Assembly (NCBI GenBank): GCA_016283985.1
Contig: JAEENZ010000041.1
Coordinates: 1 to 16,977, forward strand
DNA length: 16,977 nt
Direction: 5' to 3'
From: Bacteroidales bacterium
Lineage (GTDB): Bacteria > Bacteroidota > Bacteroidia > Bacteroidales > UBA932
Position numbers and translations under genes: made by a program. This document shows, one piece after another, positions 7,266 through 15,070 of this stretch. The notes under the pieces are model-generated. The model worked only from the letters and a program-made list of their open reading frames with translations. It did no database searches and was not told the DNA's origin. Positions within the stretch are counted from its first letter, which is position 1; each line of letters begins with the position of its first letter.

Positions 7266-8963
7266 ATGCAACCAGAATTTGATATTGAATTATATAATAA
7301 GCGGCTGGAAGAGCTGTTTTCGCGTTTCCAGTCGGTCCAGAAGGTGGGTTTCACGGGGGATGCCTATAAACCGGGGTTATCCGGCATGCTGCGGTTCTCC
7401 GCCGTGCTCGGGGACCCCTGGAAGGCGTATCCCTGTGTGCATGTGGCCGGCACCAACGGCAAGGGCAGTGTGTGCAGCATGCTGGCTTCGGCGCTCGCGG
7501 CTGGAGGGGCCGTTCTCACAGGTGGCCATCCGCGACGGGCAAAGGGCACGGCCGTGTCCCGCAAGGGGAGCCCGGTCCGCGCATTGCCCGTCCGCATACT
7601 CCCGGACGGCTCCTCCCGCCGCCAACACAACACGACACGCATTGGACTCTATACGTCGCCGCATCTGCTGGACTTTAGGGAACGAATCAAGGTAGTGAGC
7701 GCCGACGGCTACGAGATGATTTCCCAAGAAGAAGTGTGGGAGTTTTTGAACAGTTATGAGGAGGCGTTCGAGGGCTTGTCGTTTTTTGAAATAACGACCG
7801 GCATGGCCTTCTGGTGGTTTGCACGGAAAGGTGTGGATGCGGCCGTGATTGAAGCGGGGCTCGGCGGACGTCTGGATAGCACCAATATTATCACGCCTGT
7901 TTTGTCTGTCGTGACTTCCATCGGCCTAGACCACTGTGCACTACTCGGTTCCACCCGCGCCGCCATCGCCCGCGAAAAAGCCGGTATTTTCAAGCCCGGC
8001 GTGCCCGCGGTGGTTGGTGGGCGCGACGCTGAAACCGCGCCGGTTTTCGAAGAGGTTGCCGCCTTGGTGGGCACACCCCTGACCTTTGCCTCGGACGTTC
8101 CCGCTTTTAGTTTTGAACAGGACCTGCTGTCCGGAATGGACCTGACCGGCCCTTGCCAGGATATCAACCTGCATACCGTACTCGTGGCGCTGGACATCCT
8201 GTTTGACCTTCCTTATAAACAGCCAAAAACAAGGAAGGTCATGGCTTTAGAGGCCGCACCTTCCTTGAAAACAGCCAAAAATAAGGAAGGTCATGGCTTT
8301 GGAGACCGTACCTTCCTTGAAAACAGCCAAAACCAAGGAAGGTCGCAGGGTGAGATGATTAAAGTTCTGATTGAGGCCATTGCGAATGCTGGGAAAAGGA
8401 CGGGACTGTGGGGCAGATGGCAGCGAATATGCGAAAAACCGGAGGTCATCTGCGACATAGGCCACAATCCCCCGGCGTTGAAGGAAAACTTCGCACGGCT
8501 TGAGGCCCTGCAGTCCGGCAAGAAAGGGGATGAAACGCAGGCCGGAGATGGGAATAGCAAGAGCCGAGACGGCATTCAGGCCACCAAACGCAACATTATT
8601 ATTGTTTACGGAATAATGGCGGACAAGGACCTGGCGGGAATTGCGCCGCTGATGCCCGCCGGCGCAAAATACATCCTTGCAGCACCGGACAACCAGCGGG
8701 CCCTGCCAGCAGACCAACTGAAGGCGCGGCTCGCGAAACTCAGGCCGGACCTGGAGACATTTGTTGCCGACGATAGTTATTGCACGGGCCGGGCCAATGA
8801 CAAGCAGGCCGCTGAACCATACAAGCGCGGGTCCGTTGCCGCGGCGGTGCGGCAGGCCCTCGATTTGGCACAAGACTTGCCAAATCCCCTGATATACATT
8901 GGCGGAAGCACCTTCGTGGTTGCCGAAGCCTTGCCTTTGTTCAACGAAAACACAGAGCCATGA
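7266..8963 (+). CDS. folC: Bifunctional folylpolyglutamate/dihydrofolate synthase with large inserts
   Basis: A Mur-ligase-family enzyme that adds glutamate to dihydropteroate and to folates, using ATP, in the cytoplasm. Signature elements are intact: the P-loop HVAGTNGKGSV at about residues 59-69, YTSPHLLDFRERI, FFEITTGMAFWWF, EAGLGGRLDSTN, TSIGLDHCALLG, AREKAGIFK, and in the C-terminal domain CDIGHNPPALKEN and YGIMADKDL. At 565 residues it is far longer than the usual roughly 420-440. The excess lies in inserts: residues about 83-125 between the P-loop helix and IGLYTSPHL (basic, Arg/Pro-rich); about 316-362, encoded by a 52-bp tandem repeat read in three frames, at the boundary before the C-terminal domain; and about 418-442 (SGKKGDETQAGDGNSKSRDG). 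All sit between conserved blocks, probably in surface loops, so the enzyme is likely active. The stop overlaps the next start by ATGA, implying translational coupling. Confidence 0.93.
   Translation: MQPEFDIELYNKRLEELFSRFQSVQKVGFTGDAYKPGLSGMLRFSAVLGDPWKAYPCVHVAGTNGKGSVCSMLASALAAGGAVLTGGHPRRAKGTAVSRKGSPVRALPVRILPDGSSRRQHNTTRIGLYTSPHLLDFRERIKVVSADGYEMISQEEVWEFLNSYEEAFEGLSFFEITTGMAFWWFARKGVDAAVIEAGLGGRLDSTNIITPVLSVVTSIGLDHCALLGSTRAAIAREKAGIFKPGVPAVVGGRDAETAPVFEEVAALVGTPLTFASDVPAFSFEQDLLSGMDLTGPCQDINLHTVLVALDILFDLPYKQPKTRKVMALEAAPSLKTAKNKEGHGFGDRTFLENSQNQGRSQGEMIKVLIEAIANAGKRTGLWGRWQRICEKPEVICDIGHNPPALKENFARLEALQSGKKGDETQAGDGNSKSRDGIQATKRNIIIVYGIMADKDLAGIAPLMPAGAKYILAAPDNQRALPADQLKARLAKLRPDLETFVADDSYCTGRANDKQAAEPYKRGSVAAAVRQALDLAQDLPNPLIYIGGSTFVVAEALPLFNENTEP
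7503..7616 (+). repeat. Nested inverted repeats in folC insert 1
   Basis: Three nested sets of complementary arms lie in or around the non-conserved segment of folC. The outer arms are GGAGGGGCCG (7503-7512) and CGGCTCCTCC (7607-7616), complementary except for one G-T position. The middle arms are GACGGGCAA (7534-7542) and TTGCCCGTC (7584-7592), perfect. The inner palindrome is CACGGCCGTG (7547-7556). Together they could form a branched hairpin in RNA or single-stranded DNA. The region interrupts a block that is continuous in typical FolC proteins. This could be a decayed palindromic element or simply G+C-rich low-complexity sequence. Confidence 0.4.
8205..8343 (+). repeat. 52-bp tandem repeat with internal hairpins inside folC
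   Basis: Three copies begin with ACCTTCCTT at 8206, 8258 and 8310, an exact 52-bp period. Copies 1 and 2 differ at about 6 of 52 positions; the third is partial (34 nt) and differs from copy 2 at 2. Each copy contains ACCTTCCTT, a 16-nt loop carrying AAACAGCCAAAA, and AAGGAAGGT, so each can form a 9-bp stem (10 bp in copy 1). Units are joined by 18-nt linkers starting CATGGCTTT. Because 52 leaves a remainder of 1 on division by 3, the three copies are translated in three different frames, giving unrelated peptides such as KQPKTRKVMALEA, KTAKNKEGHGFGD and ENSQNQGRSQG. The array encodes FolC residues about 314-360, just before the C-terminal domain. Confidence 0.9.
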
Positions 8964-11900
8964 ATATCTTCAAGACCATAGCACTGACACTGATGACTGC
9001 ACTGACCCTGACCTCTTCGACAACGCCCAAAGACAAGGACGACCACACCCTGGTAGCCCTCTGGAAAGAGTATTATGCGGCGGAAGACGCAGACAAGCCG
9101 AAGACCCAGGAAAGCATCCTCATTAAAATCAAAGCAGAGGCCAAGGCAAAGCACCTCACGTGGGACTTCTATGATGCCTCGATAACGCTTGCCGAGATAC
9201 GCATTTCCGGCAACTGGAAAATGCGGGATAGCGAGAACGCTGCAAGGGACAAGGATATTGAAGAATTCGGCGAGCCTGTGGCAGTTTTCACCAATAAAAA
9301 CTTCCACTATGGCTGGAACGACGCGGATAAAGCCACCTTCATCGACAAAAACAAAATCTTGCTCGAGAGCGCGCATAACCCAGAGTTCTACTCCCGCGAC
9401 TATCGCATAACCGGCAAGCAATGTGGCAGGCTGCTACCCGACCTGTTAAAGAACGACTATCAATACTGCCTTTGGAGTTTGGGTGATACCGAGCGGATGA
9501 TTCAGGAGTTCAAGATCTATCCCCTTTCTGCCTTTGCCGAGTTCGAAAAGATTGCCAAGTACGATTCAGGCGATGAACTTATGACCGCTCGAAAATCCAG
9601 GCTTCAATCATTTGCCGAAAAATGGAACGGCAAAGCCGCAGGACTGTTGGCGGAGCAGGAACTTCTCTCCATCCGCTATTGTGAACTCGGCTATTATGAG
9701 AACGGCAAGATGAAAGCCACATCCTCCGATTTCGAGGTCCTGCGCGACCAATGCAATGCTTTCGAAAAGAAACGGGCGGCCTTCAAGGGCGACGAAAAAA
9801 AGATTGCCGACTGCTGCACAGAGGCAAAGAATCTTTTGGAGACATTGGCTAGAAAGAGCGTAAACGCCGAAGTGAAGGACAGTAAACTGACAATCACATT
9901 AAGGAACATGGAGGCGGTCACCTCCCAGGTTTTCAAAGACAAAGAAAAAGTCTGGGAGCAGTACCTCACCAATCCCTACAAAAGTTTCTACGTGGAAGAT
10001 AAACTGCTGCTCGAACTCCCCGATTTGGAAGACGGCACATACACGGTCAAATGCTTTTACAAAGATATCTCGGATGAGGTAAAATGGCATAAGTACACAA
10101 TCTCCGCCAGCGCCAGGACCAATGCGTCCGGCACCGGAATCTGGGCCGTGGACTATATCAGCGGCGAGCCGCTTAAGAAAGTTGATGTAGAGTTGCTCAA
10201 AGGTGATAAGGTAGAGCAGACCGCCACCCTCACCCTGGACGGTTTCACCCCCCTCCCCGCATCTTGGACGTCCAAGATAAACCAGAAGCGGAGCGAGTAT
10301 AAACTCAGAGTCAAGTCCGGGAAGAGATCTTCGCGGGAGATTTCTCTTTCTACATTTAAGGATGTTGACAACAACGACTCCCCTGCAAGGCTCAACGCCG
10401 TAATCATCACCGACAGAGGAGCGTACAATCCTGACGAAACCCTGCACTTCAAAGCGATTGTCTATAAAGGAAGATACTCCCTGAACACGGTCGGCTCCGG
10501 CAAAGCGATAACGGTAGAGCTAAGAGATCCACAGGGCAAGAGTATTGAAAGTAAAACACTGAAGACCAACGAATTCGGAAGCGTTGCGGGAGAATTCGTG
10601 CTGAAGCGCAGCGGCCGCAACGGAATGCATCAAGTGCTTGTCATGTCCAGCCAGGATGTTCTGATAAGGCGACTGGTCAGGGTAGACGATTTCGTGCTTC
10701 CGACTTTCGATCTGATCTTTGACAAAGAATCCGTCTTTTATCAACCGGTTTCCGAGATTCGCACCGGTGGCAATGTATATGCATATTCCGGGCACAGCCT
10801 GACGGCTTCCACAGTCAAGTATTCCGTTCAGCATGGCGGAGAAGAATGGGCATCCGGCTTACTGCACCCCGATAAAAACGGACGTTTCGATATCTGTTTT
10901 GCAACCGACAGCACAAAAGCCAACAGCCATTACGACTGGTATTCCCTGAAAGTGACGGTGACCGATGCCAGCGGGGAAACTATGGAGTGGAACAAGTCTT
11001 TTACCATACGGCTCCAGTCCACAGCCCACATCGAAACGGAGTATTATTTCAAGGACAACGAAGAAGCCAGCCGGCACGGCGGAATGTCGGTCAAGGTAGT
11101 GGCTGGCGACAAGCCGGTCTGGATGGCGGTGGAAGCACATGGGCCGGAGGGAAAACTGGTCTGGAAGAGGATGGTGCAGTTTGGGCCGGGGGATGGTCGG
11201 TCGGAGCCGGCCATGACGAGCAAGGAGCCGGCAACCACCACCGTCGAATACAAATTGAAAGCCAGCGACCCGGAAGTGATATCGGTAACGATGATATATT
11301 TCCAGGACAAGAGGACATTCTCCCACACCACTGCCATACGCAAAGAGGATCATCGCTACGACCTTCCCCTCACGTTCTCCCGATTCCTGGATACCACATC
11401 TCCGGGAGCGAGCTACACCTTCGGGATCAAGACCCTGACCGGCGTGGAATGCGCGGCATCAGTCTTCGACAAGAGCACGGAACGTTACGAAGCTAACAGA
11501 TGGAGCCTTATCCGGGCTGCGCAGATATCGTACACGTACATCCCTTATGGCAACGTCAACGGCATCGACGAATCCTACTCCAACGTCATTTATGTACGCG
11601 GACTGACCTCCAAAATGTCCATGAGCAAGGCAGCGGTCAATATGGCGATGGCGGATGCTGCAGTTCCTGAATCCGCGGAAGCGGAAGAGGCCATCCCCTT
11701 CCAGTTGGTGGAAGAAAAGCCCCAGCCTACCCCCGACATCCCCATACGCGAGAACTTCGCGAACACCATAGCCTGGGAGCCTTTCCTGCGCAGCGACAAG
11801 GACGGCAACATCAGTTTCAGCTTCACCAACGCAGACAAACTCTCCACATATTACGTGCAGCTCTTTGCACACGATAAGAAAATGCGCAACGAGGTCCTCC

Positions 11901-13690
11901 GCCGCGAGATGGTAGTCACCATCCCCGTTAAGATCAGCCTAGTCGAGCCGCAGTTCCTCTACGAAGGAGACAAGTACAACGTCCGAGTCGCGCTCAGCAG
12001 TTCCATCTCCAAGGACCTGAAGGGCAAACTGACCGTGCAGATGCTGGACGGCACCGACCACAAGACCGCGCCCGTCCTGCGCAGCGCCAGTTGCGACATA
12101 ACGGTGCCGGCGAAGGGCGGCGTAAATCAGGACTTCACCCTTGAAACCCCGGCCATCAAGGACCTCGGCCTAAAGATAGTATTCGTCCCTGAATCAGGCA
12201 CTTACGGCTCCGACGGAGTATTCGTTTCCGTGCCCGTGAAGAAGCCCGTTCAGACGCTGACCGAAGCGCATTCGGCAGTTCTGCTTTCGGGAGATGACAA
12301 GGTCGCGCTGGAAGCATCTCTCAGAGCGATGTTCGAGAATGTGGATGGCAGCGTGCCTGCACTGGAGGAAATCAACATCCGCCAGATGCTATACGATGCC
12401 CTCCCCTCCGAACTCAAGCCAAACTGCGATAACGCCATCTCCCTTGCCCGCGCCCTCTACGCCTGGAGTCTCTGCCAGAAACTGGGTCTGGAGCCTGAAT
12501 TCGACCGGGAAGATGCTGTCAAGAAGCTGCTGGCCTGCAAGAATGCGGACGGCGGCTTCGGCTGGTTCGCCGAGATGCAATCCTCCTGCATGGTCACAGC
12601 CGTGGTGCTGCGCCTGGTTCACGGGCTGGACATTGTGGACGAGGCGGCCGCAGTGCACTACCTCGACGCTCGCTTCTTTGCGAAGGAAAAGAACGGCTGG
12701 TGGTACCGCGGGCTCTCGCTCCAGCAGTATCTCCACACCCGCAGTCTCTTCCCAGAGGTGAGCTTCGAGCAGAAGACGGATTCGGATTTCCGAAAGGAGG
12801 CCAAGGCCTACCTCGTGCCTAAGAAGGAGCGTGGCCTCAACGGATGGATCGCCGCCAAGGCCTGCCGCGTGCAGACTTTAGAGAACTTCCTGAATCTGGA
12901 TGGTGGCGTGGCACTCGCCTCGAAGATGGGCGTGAAACTCGGTACTACCTCCAAACTCCGCAAGTCGCTGGCCGCCGACATCGAATCGCTGGTGGAATAC
13001 GCCCAGCCCCACAAGTGCGGCGGCATGTACTATCCCAACGCCGTCATGCCATGGCGCGGTCTGCTCGAGTCTGAACTCGATGCGCACTGCGCCCTGGCGG
13101 AAATCATGGATGAACACGGTCACTTCGATATCTCCAATGGCATCCGCCTCTGGATCATGCTGCAGAAAGAGACTCAGGATTGGAAGCAGGATCCCGGCTA
13201 TGTAGAAGCCCTCGGCATGGTGCTGAACGGCCCCGATGAGATTCTGGATACCAAGGTCATGGCCCTCAAAGCCGAATACACTCTGCCCTTCGAGAAGATC
13301 AAGGCCTCCGGCAATGGGATGGCTATCGCAGCTATTCCGAGCGAAGCGAAGGAATCTTTCCGCATCGGCGACCGGGTGAAACTTTCCTACACCATCTCCA
13401 ACGAAGAAAACCGCAGTTTCGTCAAGCTGACCATCCCCTTCGGCGCCGGGCTAGTTCCAGTGAACCAGCTTTCCGGTTATCGCTGGGGATATTACCGCAA
13501 CGTGCTCTCAGACCGCATCGAGTGCTGGTATGAGGTCTATCCCGAAGAGAAGACGACCGTTACCGAAGAGTTCTTCGTCACTCGCGCCGGTTCGTTCCAG
13601 GCACCTGTGGCAACCATTGAATGTGAATACGCCCCGCACTATCGCGCAAATGACGCGTGGCACGGGCGCCTTGAGATATCTGCAGAATGA
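8960..13690 (+). CDS. Secreted alpha-2-macroglobulin family protein lacking the thioester motif
   Basis: A 1576-residue envelope protein. It starts with a signal peptide-like segment (MNIFKTIALTLMTALTLTSS) without a lipobox Cys, so a periplasmic location or N-terminal membrane anchor is likely. The first about 380 residues are specific to this group. Macroglobulin-type beta domains follow: ITDRGAYNPDETLHFKAIVY (about 480-500) is the MG2 signature, and the A2M block IRENFANTIAWEPFLRSDKDG-SFSF lies at about 925-955. A helical toroid domain contains NADGGFGWF near 1195, and a C-terminal receptor-like beta domain begins about 1460 (FRIGDRVKLSYTISN). The CxEQ thioester of protease-trapping forms is not seen before the toroid; the corresponding region reads LYDALPSELKPNCDNAISLA and appears shortened. 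It therefore resembles thioester-less bacterial macroglobulins, whose role is less clear. The usual partner pbpC is not adjacent. ATGA overlaps with folC upstream and truB downstream suggest coupled translation. Confidence 0.88.
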   Translation: MNIFKTIALTLMTALTLTSSTTPKDKDDHTLVALWKEYYAAEDADKPKTQESILIKIKAEAKAKHLTWDFYDASITLAEIRISGNWKMRDSENAARDKDIEEFGEPVAVFTNKNFHYGWNDADKATFIDKNKILLESAHNPEFYSRDYRITGKQCGRLLPDLLKNDYQYCLWSLGDTERMIQEFKIYPLSAFAEFEKIAKYDSGDELMTARKSRLQSFAEKWNGKAAGLLAEQELLSIRYCELGYYENGKMKATSSDFEVLRDQCNAFEKKRAAFKGDEKKIADCCTEAKNLLETLARKSVNAEVKDSKLTITLRNMEAVTSQVFKDKEKVWEQYLTNPYKSFYVEDKLLLELPDLEDGTYTVKCFYKDISDEVKWHKYTISASARTNASGTGIWAVDYISGEPLKKVDVELLKGDKVEQTATLTLDGFTPLPASWTSKINQKRSEYKLRVKSGKRSSREISLSTFKDVDNNDSPARLNAVIITDRGAYNPDETLHFKAIVYKGRYSLNTVGSGKAITVELRDPQGKSIESKTLKTNEFGSVAGEFVLKRSGRNGMHQVLVMSSQDVLIRRLVRVDDFVLPTFDLIFDKESVFYQPVSEIRTGGNVYAYSGHSLTASTVKYSVQHGGEEWASGLLHPDKNGRFDICFATDSTKANSHYDWYSLKVTVTDASGETMEWNKSFTIRLQSTAHIETEYYFKDNEEASRHGGMSVKVVAGDKPVWMAVEAHGPEGKLVWKRMVQFGPGDGRSEPAMTSKEPATTTVEYKLKASDPEVISVTMIYFQDKRTFSHTTAIRKEDHRYDLPLTFSRFLDTTSPGASYTFGIKTLTGVECAASVFDKSTERYEANRWSLIRAAQISYTYIPYGNVNGIDESYSNVIYVRGLTSKMSMSKAAVNMAMADAAVPESAEAEEAIPFQLVEEKPQPTPDIPIRENFANTIAWEPFLRSDKDGNISFSFTNADKLSTYYVQLFAHDKKMRNEVLRREMVVTIPVKISLVEPQFLYEGDKYNVRVALSSSISKDLKGKLTVQMLDGTDHKTAPVLRSASCDITVPAKGGVNQDFTLETPAIKDLGLKIVFVPESGTYGSDGVFVSVPVKKPVQTLTEAHSAVLLSGDDKVALEASLRAMFENVDGSVPALEEINIRQMLYDALPSELKPNCDNAISLARALYAWSLCQKLGLEPEFDREDAVKKLLACKNADGGFGWFAEMQSSCMVTAVVLRLVHGLDIVDEAAAVHYLDARFFAKEKNGWWYRGLSLQQYLHTRSLFPEVSFEQKTDSDFRKEAKAYLVPKKERGLNGWIAAKACRVQTLENFLNLDGGVALASKMGVKLGTTSKLRKSLAADIESLVEYAQPHKCGGMYYPNAVMPWRGLLESELDAHCALAEIMDEHGHFDISNGIRLWIMLQKETQDWKQDPGYVEALGMVLNGPDEILDTKVMALKAEYTLPFEKIKASGNGMAIAAIPSEAKESFRIGDRVKLSYTISNEENRSFVKLTIPFGAGLVPVNQLSGYRWGYYRNVLSDRIECWYEVYPEEKTTVTEEFFVTRAGSFQAPVATIECEYAPHYRANDAWHGRLEISAE

Positions 13691-14529
13691 GTTATCTGGT
13701 ACTTCAACGCGGAATGGCCCTGAGCCATTCGATCGAAGACTATCCCGACGGCATAGTCGTGGTGGTGGACAAGCCTTACCGCTGGACTTCCGCCGATGTC
13801 ATCCGCAAGGTCAAGTGGATGGCCATCAAGCACTTCCGCAAGAAGAACCTGAAGGTCGGGCATGCCGGCACGTTGGATCCGCTCGCGACCGGCGTTCTGC
13901 TGGTCTGTATCGGCAAGGCCACCAAACTGGCGGAGACCTTCCAGAAAGAGCGCAAGCAGTACATCGCCGGCGTCACTTTCGGCGCCACGACCCCCTCTTA
14001 TGACAGGGAGAAGGATGTGGATGCGTTCTATCCGCTGGATGGGGTTTCGCTCGAGAAGTTGGAGGCGGTGCTGCCGTCTTTTCTTGGCGAGCAGGATCAG
14101 GTGGCGCCGCTTTTCAGTGCGAAATCGGTGGATGGGGTGCGGGTTTACGAGATTGCCCGCAAGCGTTATAAGGCCGGGCTTCCGGTGGAGGATCTTGGCG
14201 TGTTACAGGCCAGCAGGATAACGATCTATGATATGCAGTTGCTATCTTATAATCATCACGTCCCTCAGGGGGAACACCTTTCCGGTGGCGATAGAGAATC
14301 AACCGCATCCAGCAGAATCAATGTGGCGGAAGTGCCTGAAGGGTTGCTGCAGGCGGAGATTCTGGTGGACTGCAGCAAGGGAACATATATCCGCGCTCTT
14401 GCTCGTGACCTCGGAGAGGCCCTTGGCAGCGGTGCCTTCCTTCACAGCCTCCGCCGTACAAAAAACGGGGGCTTCACCGTTGATGAAGCCCTCGATATAG
14501 AAGAACTGAAAAGGATCTTTACTATTTAA
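13687..14529 (+). CDS. truB: tRNA pseudouridine(55) synthase TruB
   Basis: A 280-residue enzyme that isomerises U55 in the T-loop of tRNAs. The TruB core is clear: VVVDKPYRWTSADVIRKVK, then KVGHAGTLDPLATGVLLV with the catalytic Asp at residue 64, KQYIAGVTFGATTPSYD, APLFSAKSVDGVRVYEIARK and VDCSKGTYIRALARDLGEALG. The length is in the expected range for a form lacking a C-terminal PUA domain. A non-conserved, polar segment at about residues 187-218 (containing PQGEHLSGGDRESTASS) lies between two core strands and appears longer than in typical relatives. The ATG at 13687 overlaps the preceding stop by 4 bp; Met10 is an alternative start with a better family-like N-terminus. It is the last gene of the folC operon, and its end overlaps the convergent lipoprotein gene by 8 bp. 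Confidence 0.95.
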   Translation: MSYLVLQRGMALSHSIEDYPDGIVVVVDKPYRWTSADVIRKVKWMAIKHFRKKNLKVGHAGTLDPLATGVLLVCIGKATKLAETFQKERKQYIAGVTFGATTPSYDREKDVDAFYPLDGVSLEKLEAVLPSFLGEQDQVAPLFSAKSVDGVRVYEIARKRYKAGLPVEDLGVLQASRITIYDMQLLSYNHHVPQGEHLSGGDRESTASSRINVAEVPEGLLQAEILVDCSKGTYIRALARDLGEALGSGAFLHSLRRTKNGGFTVDEALDIEELKRIFTI

Positions 14530-15010
14530 CTTTGTGAGCAGTTTCGCCCATCAGTTCGGTCTCCGCGGTGGTGGCGGAGAGCAACTTGAACTTGAACTTA
14601 CTCAGCATATCGCCAGGGTATGAAGGATCATCTTTAGGGAGAGGATACCAATCATAACCGGGAACGAGCGCGAACGTGTCTTTGTCCATATCTCCCGCCA
14701 TCCAATGATATGTAATCATTTTACCTTTTTCATCGAAGGAGACATCTGACCACGCTTTTTGGGCTTTGGTGATATTGTAAGTAACCTCATCGTTGGCATA
14801 GGTGTAGGTGCCTTCGACGTGCACTCCCCAGGCAATGATATAAACGTCAAGCTTATTGCCTTTGAAAATCAGGCTGAAGGTATAATCCTGAGGATTCTCT
14901 GCACCTCTCCAGACATTCCAACGGCCTTCCAGAGATGAACTGTTATCCTCTTTTTTGCATGAAACCAGCGCCACGAGCGCTATGGTAAGAAACAGGAATA
15001 ATCTTTTCAT
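14522..15010 (-). CDS. Small lipoprotein with possible surface-export signal
   Basis: A 162-residue lipoprotein: MKRLFLFL, a hydrophobic core, then the lipobox ALVSC with Cys at residue 18. The mature N-terminus CKKEDNSSS has Lys followed by Glu-Asp at +3 to +5, resembling the K-(D/E)2 lipoprotein export signal reported in Bacteroidetes, so exposure on the outer face of the outer membrane is plausible. The rest (SLEGRWNVWRG, DYTFSLIFKGNKLDVYI, GTYTYANDEVTYNI) alternates short beta strands and looks like a small lipocalin-like barrel, as in many Bacteroidales lipoproteins beginning with a GxW motif. No function can be assigned. It has its own promoter candidate (15038-15069). Its stop at 14522-14524 lies inside the last codons of truB on the other strand, with no terminator between them. 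Confidence 0.82.
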   Translation of the reverse strand: MKRLFLFLTIALVALVSCKKEDNSSSLEGRWNVWRGAENPQDYTFSLIFKGNKLDVYIIAWGVHVEGTYTYANDEVTYNITKAQKAWSDVSFDEKGKMITYHWMAGDMDKDTFALVPGYDWYPLPKDDPSYPGDMLSKFKFKLLSATTAETELMGETAHKVK

Positions 15011-15037
15011 TTGATGAGTTATTTAGTATTAGTGTTG

Positions 15038-15069
15038 CAATTATATGCATTATTTGGGACAATAGCAAA
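15038..15069 (-). promoter_or_regulatory. Bacteroidetes-type promoter for the 14522-15010 lipoprotein
   Basis: On the minus strand TTTG (15069-15066) is followed after exactly 20 bp by TATAATTG (15045-15038), which differs from the TAnnTTTG -7 consensus at one position. The spacing fits the known 19-21 bp. The predicted transcript would have a leader of about 24 nt. This is the best -33/-7 pair in the window. Confidence 0.5.
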
Positions 15070-15070
15070 T

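Noticed and set aside
8205..8343. CRISPR-like array.
   Set aside because: The 18-nt linkers are themselves repeated rather than unique, the copies have diverged, there are too few units, and the array is inside a coding gene with no cas genes nearby.
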